Source: Actinoplanes sichuanensis
GTDB lineage: Bacteria > Actinomycetota > Actinomycetes > Mycobacteriales > Micromonosporaceae
DNA length: 64,000 bases
Direction: 5' to 3'
Assembly (NCBI RefSeq): GCF_033097365.1
Contig: NZ_AP028461.1
Span: 4,650,001-4,714,000, forward strand
The notes under the pieces: model-generated
The model's database searches: none
Told to the model about the DNA's origin: nothing
The model's input: only the letters and a program-made list of their open reading frames with translations
Position numbers and translations under genes: made by a program
Shown here: positions 15,710-25,406 of the stretch, one piece after another
How the letters are laid out: each line of letters begins with the position of its first letter
How positions within the stretch are numbered: the first letter of the stretch is position 1

Positions 15710-18700
15710 GTGAACATCGTGACGCCGATCGATCTGCCGTGGACCTGCCCGCAGTGCGATGCCGCGCAGCGATCCGCATGGCCGGCGGTACTGAGCCTGG
15801 AAGACGACCCGAGTTGGTATCGGCTGTTCCAGTCGGTCGCCCTGGAATGCGCCGATTGCGGCGAGCGCACGATGCCGGACATGCCGGTCGTGATCCTCGC
15901 GGAGAAGGTGAACGGCGTTTCTCCGATCTTCGCATTGTTGCCCATGCCGCCGGACGAATCGGGTCCGCAGGGCGCCGCCGAATATCTGGGCCGGTATCTG
16001 CATCCAGAGGTGGTCCGACGGGCCGTGCCGGTGCACTGGCCGGACACTGCCGACGAGTTCGGGGAACCTTTTCTGGCCTGCCTGCTGCGCCGCGAGTACG
16101 TGGCCGACCAGCTCGCCCTGATGTCGGACCGTGCACCGATCTTCGAGGGATTGAGCCGGTTGATGCTCGTCGGCTCGGCAGCGGAGACCCGCGCCGTGCT
16201 TTCGGAACATCCGATCCTGTGCGGCCCGCGGACGCCGCAGGCGCTGGCCGAGTACTTCGACCGGCTGCCCGCCCTGGACGGCGGCAACCCGCTCTGGGAA
16301 GCGATGACGACGTTTCTGACCGAGATCCGTGCCGATACGGACGAGGCCGCACTCGCCGCGTCGGTGGCCCGCTTCGCCGCCGCCCGCGGAGCAGCCGTCC
16401 ACGCCATGGCCGACGCCGGACGTCGGCACGTCCACTGGCTGGCGGAACATTCGCATGAGGCCGGTGCGGAGTGGGACCGGATCGCTCGCGAGGCCGATGC
16501 CCTTCTCGGCTTCGGTGGCGCCGAGAAGGAACGGGCCGAACTCCTGGCGATCGTCGGAACCACTCTGCTGAAACGGCCGAGCCGAACCCCGGACGACGTG
16601 GAGCGGGCCATCGGCTACCTGGAGGAGGGCCGGGAGCTCGCTCTCGCCATCGGAGACGCGAAGACGGCCAACGCCGCGACCACCGATCTGGTCATCGGGT
16701 TGGCGATGTGCGTCGGTAGCCACCGTCCCACCGATCTCAGCCGGGCCGCGGACCTGGCGGCGGAGGTGATGGAATACCACCGGGCCGAGGGAGACGACCG
16801 CCGGTTCGCGCAGGCCGCCACGAACCGGGCCGTGATCCTGATGCGATCCGCCGACGGGGCGACAAGCCAGAGCCGAGCCGTTCTCGAGCAGGCGGCGGCG
16901 TTGTGCCGCGAAGCGCTTCCGCTGCGGCCTCGTGAGTCAGATCCGTTGGGGTGGTCGTACACCGCAGCGAACCTGGCGCTCATCCTGCAGCGTCTGGCAG
17001 AGGACCAGCCCGCGGACCATCATTCCGCGCTCCGCGAGGCGATAGGTCTGCTCCGTGGCGTGTGCGGCACCTTCACCGCGTGCGGCGACCACCAGGCGGC
17101 GACGCAGTCCACCCTCGACTTCGCCCAGGCCCTCCTGGAGCTCGCTCAACGGATCCACACCGCGGGCAGGGAACAGTCGGCGATCTTGGCCGTCGAGCGC
17201 TCCGGCGTCGTGATCCCGGTGAGCGAGGCGGACCTGGATCTCCGCTTCCTTCATCTGGCGGTGAAGAACCCGGCGAGGTACGGCATCGAGTCGATCGCCC
17301 CCGAGCTTCAGCGGATCATCGCGGCAGCACCGGAGGGGGAAGCAGCCGAACTCCTTGCCGAAGCGTCCGCGGTGGCGCAAGACGGCGTGCGGCAGGCCGA
17401 GGAGTTCGGCGATACGGAGTTTCGGGGCCGATTCGCCGAACTCGCGGCCCAGATCGACGAACTGCGTCTCGGCAGGACGGAGCAACTGATCGAGAGCTTT
17501 CGGCGGGCGCGATCTCTCATCGACCCGGACGTCACCCCGGCCGCCGCCCGCCGCATGGCCGCAGAGCTCGGCGCGCTGCTCTGCGATCACCGACGCTGGG
17601 CGGAGGCGCGCGACGCCTATGCCGACTGTCTTTCCTTACAGCAGATCGAGCTGCGCGGTGTCACCGGACGTGACGCGCGCCTGCAGGTGGTGGAGTCGTT
17701 CCCGATGGCGGCCAGAGCGGCCGCCTATGCCGCGGAGCGGACCGGCGATCTCGCGGATGCGTTGACGACGCTCGAACGGACTCGCTTGCAGGCGTTCGAG
17801 GCGATGGTCGGGGAGAGCGGACCCGGCCGCGTCGGCCTGCTCCGGTGGGACTCACCGACCATGGCCGACATCGGCCGCGCGGCGACGCTCGACCGGCCGC
17901 TTCTCTACGCGTGGAACACACCCGCCGGTGGCGCGATGGTGCTGGTCAGCAAGGACACCACCGGCGCGGTCGTGACGCGATCCTTTCCCGCGGCGGCCTC
18001 ATCTTCGGACTTCGTCGCCATGATCTACCGCCTCGACGACCAGTCTCAGGGCCTGATGACCGCGCAAGCCGGCGGCGCCGACCTCACGGGTCCGATCGCC
18101 GAGATCGCGGACGCGCTGGGTGAGCTGATGCAGCCGATCGTGGATGCGGTCGTGGCGGACGGCCACGACCAACTGGCCATCGTGCCCTGCGGTCCGCTGG
18201 CCGTCACGCCGTGGGCCGCCGCCGTCATCACCGACCCGGTCTCCGGCCGCCGCTGCCCGGTGGTCGATGTGCTCACCCTCACCACCGCGCCATCGGCCGC
18301 AGCCCTGCTGCTCAGCCGTCGGCGGGTCGGGAACTCCCGACGGAAGCCGACCGACGGCGCCGTGGTGGTGCTCGCCGACCCCGAACGCCCGGGTCTGTCT
18401 CCGCTGCGTGGCGCCCGGCTCGAGGCCGACACCATCGCCCGGGAACTGCCCGGCCGAACGGTTCTGCTCAAGGGCACAGCCGCCACCGTCTCGGCGCTGA
18501 CCGGTTATATCGAGGACTGCTGGATCCTCCACCTGGCCTGCCACGGCTCCAACAGGCTGGACGAGTCGGAGAACATGCGGTTGTTCCTCAGCGACGGCGA
18601 CCTGACCCTCGACGCCATCACGGAGCTGCCGCGACTCGACACCCGACTGGTCGTGCTCAGCGCCTGCCAGACCGGTCACGCGGACATCACCAGACTCCCC

Positions 18701-19033
18701 GACAGCATGGTCGGTCTGCCGGTCGCCTTCCTCGCGGCGGGTTCGGCTGCGGTGGTCAGCTCGCTGTGGCCGGTGGACGACCTGGCCACCGCCCTGCTCA
18801 TCGGGCGGATGTACCAGGAGCTGGCCGACATGGTCCGCATCGGCGGCACCGACGACGTGCCGCTCGCGCTGCGGCGGGCGCAGCGGTGGCTGCGCGATCT
18901 CACGGCGGACGAGGTGCCGGACCGGCTGCGATTGGCGCGGGACCTTTGTGTGGTTCCGGAGACGTCGTACGGCGACGACAGACCGTTCCGGGAGCCGTAC
19001 TACTGGGCCGGTTTCAGCGTGACGGGGTGGTGA
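15710..19033 (+). CDS. CpXC zinc-ribbon, TPR and CHAT-protease protein
   Basis: The protein has 1107 residues. The first 60 carry two Cys pairs, CPQC and CADC, as in CpXC zinc ribbons. A long alpha-helical middle part (about 150-680) reads as degenerate tetratricopeptide repeats. The C-terminal third is a CHAT domain, a caspase-like cysteine protease: His945 in LHLACHG and Cys986 in LSACQTG form the dyad, followed by LPVAFLAAGSAAVVSSLWPVDD. CHAT proteins are often effectors in conflict or cell-death systems, with the TPR part as sensor. A GAGGAGG site precedes the GTG start. The substrate is unknown. Confidence 0.88.
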   Translation: MNIVTPIDLPWTCPQCDAAQRSAWPAVLSLEDDPSWYRLFQSVALECADCGERTMPDMPVVILAEKVNGVSPIFALLPMPPDESGPQGAAEYLGRYLHPEVVRRAVPVHWPDTADEFGEPFLACLLRREYVADQLALMSDRAPIFEGLSRLMLVGSAAETRAVLSEHPILCGPRTPQALAEYFDRLPALDGGNPLWEAMTTFLTEIRADTDEAALAASVARFAAARGAAVHAMADAGRRHVHWLAEHSHEAGAEWDRIAREADALLGFGGAEKERAELLAIVGTTLLKRPSRTPDDVERAIGYLEEGRELALAIGDAKTANAATTDLVIGLAMCVGSHRPTDLSRAADLAAEVMEYHRAEGDDRRFAQAATNRAVILMRSADGATSQSRAVLEQAAALCREALPLRPRESDPLGWSYTAANLALILQRLAEDQPADHHSALREAIGLLRGVCGTFTACGDHQAATQSTLDFAQALLELAQRIHTAGREQSAILAVERSGVVIPVSEADLDLRFLHLAVKNPARYGIESIAPELQRIIAAAPEGEAAELLAEASAVAQDGVRQAEEFGDTEFRGRFAELAAQIDELRLGRTEQLIESFRRARSLIDPDVTPAAARRMAAELGALLCDHRRWAEARDAYADCLSLQQIELRGVTGRDARLQVVESFPMAARAAAYAAERTGDLADALTTLERTRLQAFEAMVGESGPGRVGLLRWDSPTMADIGRAATLDRPLLYAWNTPAGGAMVLVSKDTTGAVVTRSFPAAASSSDFVAMIYRLDDQSQGLMTAQAGGADLTGPIAEIADALGELMQPIVDAVVADGHDQLAIVPCGPLAVTPWAAAVITDPVSGRRCPVVDVLTLTTAPSAAALLLSRRRVGNSRRKPTDGAVVVLADPERPGLSPLRGARLEADTIARELPGRTVLLKGTAATVSALTGYIEDCWILHLACHGSNRLDESENMRLFLSDGDLTLDAITELPRLDTRLVVLSACQTGHADITRLPDSMVGLPVAFLAAGSAAVVSSLWPVDDLATALLIGRMYQELADMVRIGGTDDVPLALRRAQRWLRDLTADEVPDRLRLARDLCVVPETSYGDDRPFREPYYWAGFSVTGW

Positions 19034-19090
19034 GCGATCGACCGATCTGACTATCTTGATCAAAATCAAAGATCCACGGGGGTACGGACG

Positions 19091-20155
19091 ATGACGTCAC
19101 AGAATCGACGAGGGCTGATCACTGGAACGCTGGCCGGTGCCGGCCTGGCCGCCGGGGGCATGATCTTCGGTCAGCCGACGGCCGCGCTGGCGGCGTCGGA
19201 GGGACTCGTCGTGATCACGCCGAGCGGCGACCCGACAGGTGTGACCGACCACGCGGCGATCCAGGACGCCCTGTCCGAGGTGAACCGGCAGGTACTGCTC
19301 AGCGCCGGCGAGTTCCGCATCAACCAGCCGATCGTGGTGCGGTCCAACCAGCGGCTGATCGGCGCGGGCGCGCAGGCCACCAAGATCATCCAGGTGGGCA
19401 CCGGCCACGGCATCACCTCGGTGAGCAGCTCGGCGATCAACTATGTGACCATCGCGGGTCTGAGTCTCATCGGGCAGTACGTGCCGACCGATACGCCGCC
19501 GGCCGACGGCCCGTCCGGCATCCACCTGGCACCCGGGCCGGCCGAAGGCCCGTCGAACATCACCATCGAGGACTGCGTGGTCAAGAACTGGGGCGACTGC
19601 GGCGTGCACCTCACCGCGGTGATCGCGTCGCGGATCACCCGGGTGCAGTCGGTGAAGAACGGCGGCAACGGCTTCTACGTCACGAAGACCGCGACCGCGG
19701 CCGCCACCTCACTCTCCTTCGAGGCCTGTTACGTGCTCGGCAACCGGAAGAACGGCTACGAGCTCGACTATGTCAGCTATTCGACGTTGAACGCCTGTGC
19801 CGTCGACGGTGGCCTACGTGGCTACGCGCTGTACAACTGCTCGGCCGTCACACTCACCAGTTGTGGCGCCGAGGTCTTCACCGACGTGGGCTTCCTACTG
19901 CGCAACAGCAGGGGATGCAGCCTGTTCAGCCCCTACACGTTCAAGGGTGCGAAGACCGGCATCCACATCGGCGCCTCCACCGTCAACGTGACGATCGGCG
20001 GCGCCGTCCAGTCGGATCCGGCCTCGGCGACCGTACCGGCGCTGACGAATTTCATCGTGTCCGAGGCGGGTAGCTCGGCCGTCCTCTGGGGCGTCACGCG
20101 GACCAGCCCGAACGCTCTCGCCGGCAAGACGACGAACCTCGACGGGACGGCCTGA
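19091..20155 (+). CDS. Secreted right-handed beta-helix protein
   Basis: A twin-arginine-like signal (NRRGLITGTLAGAGLAAGG) ends near AALA at residue 36. The rest looks like a pectate-lyase-type parallel beta-helix: VTDHAAIQDALSEV, the turn LLSAGEFRINQPIVV, then repeating strands such as NITIEDCVVKNWGDCGVHL and SYSTLNACAVDGG. At 354 residues it is one helix without extra modules. Proteins of this form bind or cut polysaccharides; the substrate cannot be read from the sequence. The upstream DNA (19043-19085) is AT-rich for this genome (ttgatcaaaatcaaagatc) and may hold the promoter. Confidence 0.75.
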   Translation: MTSQNRRGLITGTLAGAGLAAGGMIFGQPTAALAASEGLVVITPSGDPTGVTDHAAIQDALSEVNRQVLLSAGEFRINQPIVVRSNQRLIGAGAQATKIIQVGTGHGITSVSSSAINYVTIAGLSLIGQYVPTDTPPADGPSGIHLAPGPAEGPSNITIEDCVVKNWGDCGVHLTAVIASRITRVQSVKNGGNGFYVTKTATAAATSLSFEACYVLGNRKNGYELDYVSYSTLNACAVDGGLRGYALYNCSAVTLTSCGAEVFTDVGFLLRNSRGCSLFSPYTFKGAKTGIHIGASTVNVTIGGAVQSDPASATVPALTNFIVSEAGSSAVLWGVTRTSPNALAGKTTNLDGTA

Positions 20156-20185
20156 CGAAGCGGATCGGAGCCGGCACGGACCTCG

Positions 20186-21001
20186 TCAGCCCTGCGCGGC
20201 GTGGGAGACGGGCTCCCAGTCGGCCCAGGTTTGCAAACGCTGGGCGTACAGATGCTTGACGATCTGGGTGGGCTGGGAGCCGAAGAGCACGCGCAGCGGC
20301 GGGTTCTCGGCGTCGACGATCTGGAGCAGGGCGGGCCCGGCGGCGGTCGGGTCGCCGTAGGAGGCGCCGCCGGCGCGGGCCGCCATGGCGTCACGGATCG
20401 GCTGGTAGGCCGGGTCGGGGGTGGCGTGCACGGCCGACGACCCGGCCCAGTCGGTGGCGAAGCCACCCGGTTCGACCAGGGTGACCTTGATGCCGAGCCC
20501 GGCGACCTCCTGCGACAGCGATTCGGTGAGGCCTTCGAGGGCCCATTTGGAGGCGTGGTAGCCGCCGAGTGAGGGGAACGCGCCGATGCCGCCGATGGTG
20601 GAGATCTGAATGATGTGGCCGCTGCCCTGTCCGCGCAGGATGGGCAGGACCGCCTGGGTGACGAAGAAGGCGCCGAACAGGTTGGTCTCGATCTGGTCGC
20701 GCAGTTGCTGCTCGGTGATCTCCTCCACCATGCCGAACAGGCCGTAACCGGCGTTGTTCACCACGACGTCGAGGCGGCCGAACCTCTCGTGCGCCGCGGT
20801 GACCGCGGTGGCCACCGCGTCCTTGTCGGTGACGTCGAGGGCCAGCGGAAGGATCGCGTCGCCGTATCGGGCGACCAGGTCCGCCAGGGAACCGGTGTCA
20901 CGCGCGGTTGCGGCGACCTTGTCACCGCGCCCGAGGGCGGCCTCGGTGAAGTTGCGGCCGAAGCCGCGGGAGGTGCCGGTGATGAACCAGATCTTGCTCA
21001 T
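20186..21001 (-). CDS. Short-chain dehydrogenase/reductase (SDR)
   Basis: A classical SDR of 271 residues, starting MSKIWFITG at 21001. It has the NAD(P)-binding TGTSRGFG motif near residue 8, NNAGYG near 85, and the catalytic YHASK (Tyr and Lys) near 152, with the preceding Ser in QISTIGG. The substrate is not predictable. It is divergent from a TetR gene with a palindromic operator between them, so it is probably that repressor's target. Confidence 0.9.
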   Translation of the reverse strand: MSKIWFITGTSRGFGRNFTEAALGRGDKVAATARDTGSLADLVARYGDAILPLALDVTDKDAVATAVTAAHERFGRLDVVVNNAGYGLFGMVEEITEQQLRDQIETNLFGAFFVTQAVLPILRGQGSGHIIQISTIGGIGAFPSLGGYHASKWALEGLTESLSQEVAGLGIKVTLVEPGGFATDWAGSSAVHATPDPAYQPIRDAMAARAGGASYGDPTAAGPALLQIVDAENPPLRVLFGSQPTQIVKHLYAQRLQTWADWEPVSHAAQG

Positions 21002-21070
21002 GGGAATCCCTCCAGACGGGCACGCCGGGACGCTCTCGACCGGCGCGGCACAGCCACCATACACGATTTC

Positions 21071-21100
21071 TAGACTGCGTCTAATTATGTACGGCGTCTA
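21071..21100. promoter_or_regulatory. Operator between SDR and TetR genes
   Basis: Perfect palindrome TAGAC-TGC-GTCTA (21071-21083) and a further GCGTCTA half-site (21094-21100), in the AT-rich centre of the divergent intergenic region. The site is well placed to control both genes. Confidence 0.6.
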
Positions 21101-21132
21101 GTGCAGGATATGATCCACCCGGAGGCGGTGTC

Positions 21133-21699
21133 ATGAATCTGCGGGAGCGCAAGAAACTCGAGGCCTGGCGGGCCATCCGAGCCGCCGCCCTGAAACTGTT
21201 CGCCGAGCGCGGCTACGACGCCGTCAACGTCGAGCAGATCGCCGCCGCGGCCAACGTCTCCCGGGCGACGTACTTCAACTACTTCGCCAGCAAGGAAGCC
21301 GTCGTCTTCGACCAGGACCCCCAGGAACGCGAAACCCTGCGCGCGATGATGGACGCACGGCCGACCGGCGAATCACTGTGGGAGTCACTGTCCGCGATCA
21401 TGATCGGCTTGAACGAGCGTCTCGCCGACCGGATGCCCCTGCAGCGCCGACTCAAGACGCAGTCACCCGCCCTGGCCCAGTCGACCCAGGACTTCGGCGA
21501 ACAGTTCCGGGCCGATCTCACCGACTGGGCCCGCAACCGCGCCGGCGACAGCCTGACGACGACCCTCCAGCTCAACCTGCTGTCCGCGGCGACCGCCACC
21601 GCCTACCAGACCTGGAAACCGGACGAACCCTTCGAGGAGTACCTCCATCGCCTACGTGAGTGCCTGCGCCAAGCCGGTGCGGGCGTCTCCGCGTTGTAG
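21133..21699 (+). CDS. TetR-family transcriptional regulator
   Basis: The 188-residue protein has the TetR N-terminal helix-turn-helix: RAAALKLFAERGYDAVNVEQIAAAANVSRATYFNYFASKEAVV (residues about 17-60). The C-terminal ligand-binding part is typical in length but not classifiable. The start follows the ribosome site ggaggcggtgtc. It probably represses the divergent SDR gene and itself through the TAGAC/GTCTA palindrome. Confidence 0.9.
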   Translation: MNLRERKKLEAWRAIRAAALKLFAERGYDAVNVEQIAAAANVSRATYFNYFASKEAVVFDQDPQERETLRAMMDARPTGESLWESLSAIMIGLNERLADRMPLQRRLKTQSPALAQSTQDFGEQFRADLTDWARNRAGDSLTTTLQLNLLSAATATAYQTWKPDEPFEEYLHRLRECLRQAGAGVSAL

Positions 21700-21745
21700 G
21701 GTCCCGGCTCCGGGATGTTCGGCCACGCCGTCAAACCGTTAAGCG

Positions 21746-22108
21746 TCAGGTCGGCCCCTCTGGCGGATCGCCACGGAACAGCACATGGAAGTGCAGGTGC
21801 TTGGAGTCCTGGTAGGCGCCCTCGTTGGTCATCACACATGCCGCGCCGTGCTCCTGGCGGACCCGCTCGGCGACCTGCCGGACCACCCGCAGCACCTCCA
21901 GAAGAAGGTCCTCGCCGCCCTCACCCAGCCGGATCAGCGACGGCGTGTGCTGCTTGGGCACCACCACGATGTGAACCGGCCAACTGGGCCTGGTGTGCTC
22001 GAACGCCAGCACCGTTTCCGTCTCCGCCACGACCGTTATCGGTGTCCTGCCCGACAACGCCTGATCGCAGTAGAAGTCCGACACTCTCTCGGCCGGTTCG
22101 GCAGTCAC
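21746..22108 (-). CDS. HIT-family protein
   Basis: The 120-residue protein ends its core with KHLHFHVLF, the histidine triad (HxHxHxx) that hydrolyses nucleotide phosphoramidates or dinucleotides. Upstream are AFEHTRPSWPVHIVVVPKQHTPSL and CVMTNEGAYQDSKH, the usual HIT strand-helix pattern. It lies 39 bp after an anti-sigma-type ATPase gene on the same strand and may share its transcript. The natural substrate is unknown. Confidence 0.88.
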   Translation of the reverse strand: MTAEPAERVSDFYCDQALSGRTPITVVAETETVLAFEHTRPSWPVHIVVVPKQHTPSLIRLGEGGEDLLLEVLRVVRQVAERVRQEHGAACVMTNEGAYQDSKHLHFHVLFRGDPPEGPT

Positions 22109-22147
22109 CGATGCTCCCTCCGTCGAGCGAGATCAAAGGGCACGCCG

Positions 22148-22576
22148 CTACACCGGAACCGAACCGGCCGTCATCGGTGCGGGCATCAGCGCCCATACCG
22201 TCTTCCCGTCGGGACGGTGGCGTGTCCCCCAGTTCAGCGCCATGGCGTCGATGAGCAGGAGGCCACGGCCGCCGGCCTGGCGCGCGTCGGGGCGCCGAAG
22301 CCGCGGCGGCGTCGACGTGGTGTCCGTGACCTCGATCAGGATCCCGTCGTCGGTGCCGGACAGGGTGAGCTCGCCACCGCCGCCGGTGTGCTGGCCGACA
22401 TTCTGCGTCAACTCGCTCACGGTGATCAGCACGTCATCCACCCACGCGTCATCGCCGTCCGCGCCGAGGTGCTCGATCAGCGCTGCTTGCACCATGCGGC
22501 GTAGCGGCGCCGCCGGGTCGTCGTGCCCGAAAGCTCTTCGAAAGATGAACACCATCGGGTCCCCCGCTCGAGTCAT
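22148..22576 (-). CDS. Anti-sigma-type HATPase (GHKL) domain protein
   Basis: From the ATG at 22576 (MTRAGDPMVF) the protein has about 142 residues and is a single GHKL ATPase domain. The N box is VLITVSELTQNVGQHTGGGG, the D-box ILIEVTDTTSTPP and the G box GGRGLLLIDAMALNWG. Such stand-alone domains in actinomycetes act as anti-sigma or serine kinases of the RsbW/SpoIIAB type. The reading frame is open further upstream (to 22789) without recognisable content. The partner is not identified; the sigma factor at 45848 is 23 kb away. Confidence 0.8.
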   Translation of the reverse strand: MTRAGDPMVFIFRRAFGHDDPAAPLRRMVQAALIEHLGADGDDAWVDDVLITVSELTQNVGQHTGGGGELTLSGTDDGILIEVTDTTSTPPRLRRPDARQAGGRGLLLIDAMALNWGTRHRPDGKTVWALMPAPMTAGSVPV

Positions 22577-22822
22577 GGCTGCCTGTATAGACGGTAACGA
22601 GCGAACGCCCGTCAGAAAGACGCTGATCGACCACTTCGTGCCTCCCGCCGGGAAGACATCGGCGGGCATCAAGATCCTTCGCGGTCTTCGGTGACCCGCT
22701 CGGGCCCCCTCGGGTATCACCAGGACGTGCGGGGCGCCTTGTCGATCAGGACGTGCCAGATGCCGGGCGCCTTTCGCGAGGTGGGCCAACGCTTCGCCGG
22801 CGTGCCGAGTAACGGTGCCTCG

Positions 22823-25261
22823 CTACCGGACGGCCGGCGCGAGCGATCGAGCGAGTCTCACGGTTTCGGAAGTCGGTTCGGTGTCGAGGTCGATCAGGAC
22901 GGTGGTGAGGGCCTGCAGCAGGGCACGGACCCCGTCGTGGTCGCCGAGGGCGTGGCGGGCACGCATGGCCGTACGGTAGAGGTCCTCGTTGTAGGGGTCG
23001 AGGGTGATGGCCTTGTCGAGGATCTCGGCGGCGGCCTGCGGCTCGTCCGGGAGCAGGGCCTCGGCCAGCAGCAGGTGGGCCTCGACGCCCCAACGGTGGG
23101 CGTGTCGGCGTTGGTCGTCGATCCATTCGTAGTCGTGGCCGTCGGCCAACGGCGCGACGTAAAGGTCACAGGCCTGCCGCAGCAGGTCCAGGCGTTCCGG
23201 TGCGGTCGTTCGGCGGGCCTTGTTGAGCAGGTCACGCAGTTGCCACAGGTCGACCTGGACGGTGGCCGGATCGAGGCGATAACGGTCGGTGGTGCCGCGT
23301 TTGAGCAGGTAGCCGCCGCGCAGCGGGCCACCGGCACGGGCCAGCACGTGACGCAGGTTGGAGGCGTTGGTGTGCAACCGTTGTCTGGCCTGGCGCTGGC
23401 GGGCGTCGCCGTGCAGGTGTTCGACGAGGGTGTCGCTGTCGGCGCCGTTGGGAAAACACGCAAGGTAGACGGCGAGTTCGGCGGCCTTGGCGCGCAGCGG
23501 CCGACCCGGGTGGACGATCCCGTCGATGCGCGGGACGCCCAAGACCCGGACCTGCACCGACGTGGCCGAGGCGGGCGCCGGGGTCTCGGGGATGACCGAC
23601 ACGGTGGCCGGTGTCGGGCTGATGCCGGCCAGGATGCCGAGGGCATCGTCACGGCCGATGACGTCCACCCGGCCGGGCAGGGCCCGTTCGTCGCTGTCGG
23701 AGGTGCGGCCGTCGGCGGTGACGGTGTGGGTGGTGCCGTGTGGCCAGCCGCCGAGCAGGACGGCGGTGATGTCCAGGCCGTGGGCGAGGCTGAGGGTGAT
23801 ACGGGCGTGTTCGCCGGTGGCGTCGGCGGCGCGGGCGACCACCAGGATCGGCGGCAGGGCCTGCTGACCTTGCCGTTCGGCCAGAACACGACTGCGGTGC
23901 AGCAGTTGCCCGTCGACGGCGGCGAGGGTGTCCGGGAAGTCGCGCGTGACAGACAACCGCGACCAGCCGGCCTCATCCGGGCCGAGCAGGTCGCCGCACA
24001 CGTCGCGGTCGATGATCACGTCGGCGGGCTGGTCGGCGGTCAGGGCAGCGAGGATCAGGCCACGGACCGCACCGTCGGCGCCGGGGCCTTCGACCCCGAC
24101 GGGATGCAACGGCAGCGATGGTACGGCCGCAGCCGGCACCGGGTTGCCGCTGACGTGGCGGCGGATCGTGTCGATCGGTTCCGGCACCGTCGGCGCGGGC
24201 AGGACGACGACCTCACCGGGTTGCGGGCGCCCGCGTCGACGGCGTGCCCAGATCAGCGCGGCGGCACCGGCGATCGCGGTCGCCGATCCCCAGGTCAGCA
24301 GGGTGCCGCTCGGCAGCCGGATGCCGTCCTCGCTGCTGGAAGCCGCGTCCGGAACAGGCGGATCCTCTCGATCGGGTCCCGGTGTCGTCGCGGTCGGCAC
24401 CGTCGTCGCCGGTGAGGCGGTCGGCGTGGCGGCGTCTCGGGTGGGCGCGGTCGGCGGCTCGGCCGAGGTCTCCGGTGCCGTGGGACGCGTGGTGGGTGGC
24501 CGTGGCGGCGGTGTGGTGCGGGTACCGGCCGGTGGACGGGCGTCGGCGGGTAGACGCAGGTGCCAGCCGGGTTGGATCAGGTCGCAGTCGGTCAGGCGGG
24601 CGCCACCGGTCTGGTGGCGGTGGCGGTTGAGACGGCAGATCTCCGGCCAGCGGTCGGCGTCACCCAGCCAGCGACGAGCGATCCTCGACAGTGAATCGCC
24701 GCGCCTCACCTCGTACTCGAAGCGGGTCTGACCGACCATGACAGTGACCGTGCCGCGCGGCAGAATGCTGTCGCCGGATGTGGCCGCGGCCGTGGCGGGG
24801 CTCGGGGCCGGACCGCCGCCGGTCGGGGTGGTGGCGACGGCGACGACCGCGGTTCCGGCCAGCCCGAACAGCATCCGGTGCAACGGTGCCGGCAACCGCC
24901 ATCGCGGCAGCCGCCATCCGGCGACGACGGTCAGGACACTGCCCGCCAGCAGCAGCATCATGATCGTCCAGATCAGCCACAACAGGACCGCGACCGCGCC
25001 GACGATCAGCCGGGTGCCGTCCGGGCGCCGACCGTCGGTGACGAATGCGGTGATCTGCGCCCACGACGGCAGCAGGCCGGCCGGTGGGCCGAAGACCAGG
25101 GTGAGCAGCAGCGGCGGCACGATCGCGAGGGCCAGGACACCCGGCAGTGCCCGCAACACCCGGCCCGTACGCCGACGGCTGTCGTCCGGTGGTGGGGGTG
25201 CCGGCCAGACGGTCGGTTGCCGGGTGAGCTCCGCGGTCTTGCGGCGCACGTCGTCGCTCAT
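22823..25261 (-). CDS. Membrane-bound LysM-BTAD regulator
   Basis: The protein of 812 residues starts at MSDDVRRK (25261). Three hydrophobic segments lie in the first 150 residues (for example VLALAIVPPLLLTLVFG and LLWLIWTIMMLLLAGSVLTVV). A LysM domain follows (EYEVRRGDSLSRIARRWLGD, residues about 180-240), then a Pro/Thr-rich linker, another helix (WGSATAIAGAAALIWA) and a cytoplasmic C-terminal region. The last 250 residues are a BTAD domain as in SARP activators, with a DNA-binding-like part (LGVPRIDG...AAELAVYLACFPNGADSDTLVEHLHGD) in front. Topology suggests a cell-wall sensor joined to a regulator. It is divergent from a pseudo-Hsp70 gene 145 bp away. Confidence 0.85.
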   Translation of the reverse strand: MSDDVRRKTAELTRQPTVWPAPPPPDDSRRRTGRVLRALPGVLALAIVPPLLLTLVFGPPAGLLPSWAQITAFVTDGRRPDGTRLIVGAVAVLLWLIWTIMMLLLAGSVLTVVAGWRLPRWRLPAPLHRMLFGLAGTAVVAVATTPTGGGPAPSPATAAATSGDSILPRGTVTVMVGQTRFEYEVRRGDSLSRIARRWLGDADRWPEICRLNRHRHQTGGARLTDCDLIQPGWHLRLPADARPPAGTRTTPPPRPPTTRPTAPETSAEPPTAPTRDAATPTASPATTVPTATTPGPDREDPPVPDAASSSEDGIRLPSGTLLTWGSATAIAGAAALIWARRRRGRPQPGEVVVLPAPTVPEPIDTIRRHVSGNPVPAAAVPSLPLHPVGVEGPGADGAVRGLILAALTADQPADVIIDRDVCGDLLGPDEAGWSRLSVTRDFPDTLAAVDGQLLHRSRVLAERQGQQALPPILVVARAADATGEHARITLSLAHGLDITAVLLGGWPHGTTHTVTADGRTSDSDERALPGRVDVIGRDDALGILAGISPTPATVSVIPETPAPASATSVQVRVLGVPRIDGIVHPGRPLRAKAAELAVYLACFPNGADSDTLVEHLHGDARQRQARQRLHTNASNLRHVLARAGGPLRGGYLLKRGTTDRYRLDPATVQVDLWQLRDLLNKARRTTAPERLDLLRQACDLYVAPLADGHDYEWIDDQRRHAHRWGVEAHLLLAEALLPDEPQAAAEILDKAITLDPYNEDLYRTAMRARHALGDHDGVRALLQALTTVLIDLDTEPTSETVRLARSLAPAVR

Positions 25262-25406
25262 CGCCTGCCCTGGGGTCCGTGATCGAACCCTGATCTCTAC
25301 CGGCCGCGCCCGATCATCGGCCACCGTATTCGCGATGGTCTATCACCATACGAAGAAGAACGTTTCAGGCCGACCTGTGTGATGTCGTTTTGCGACACTG
25401 CCCGGC

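Noticed and set aside
14236..16611. Open frame of about 790 codons on the minus strand
   Set aside because: It crosses opposing genes with clear homologous or CHAT domains and has Ser/Arg-rich composition typical of a shadow frame.
22691..24415. Long plus-strand frame opposite the LysM-BTAD gene
   Set aside because: The minus-strand gene has LysM and BTAD domains; the plus-strand reading has no family and biased composition.
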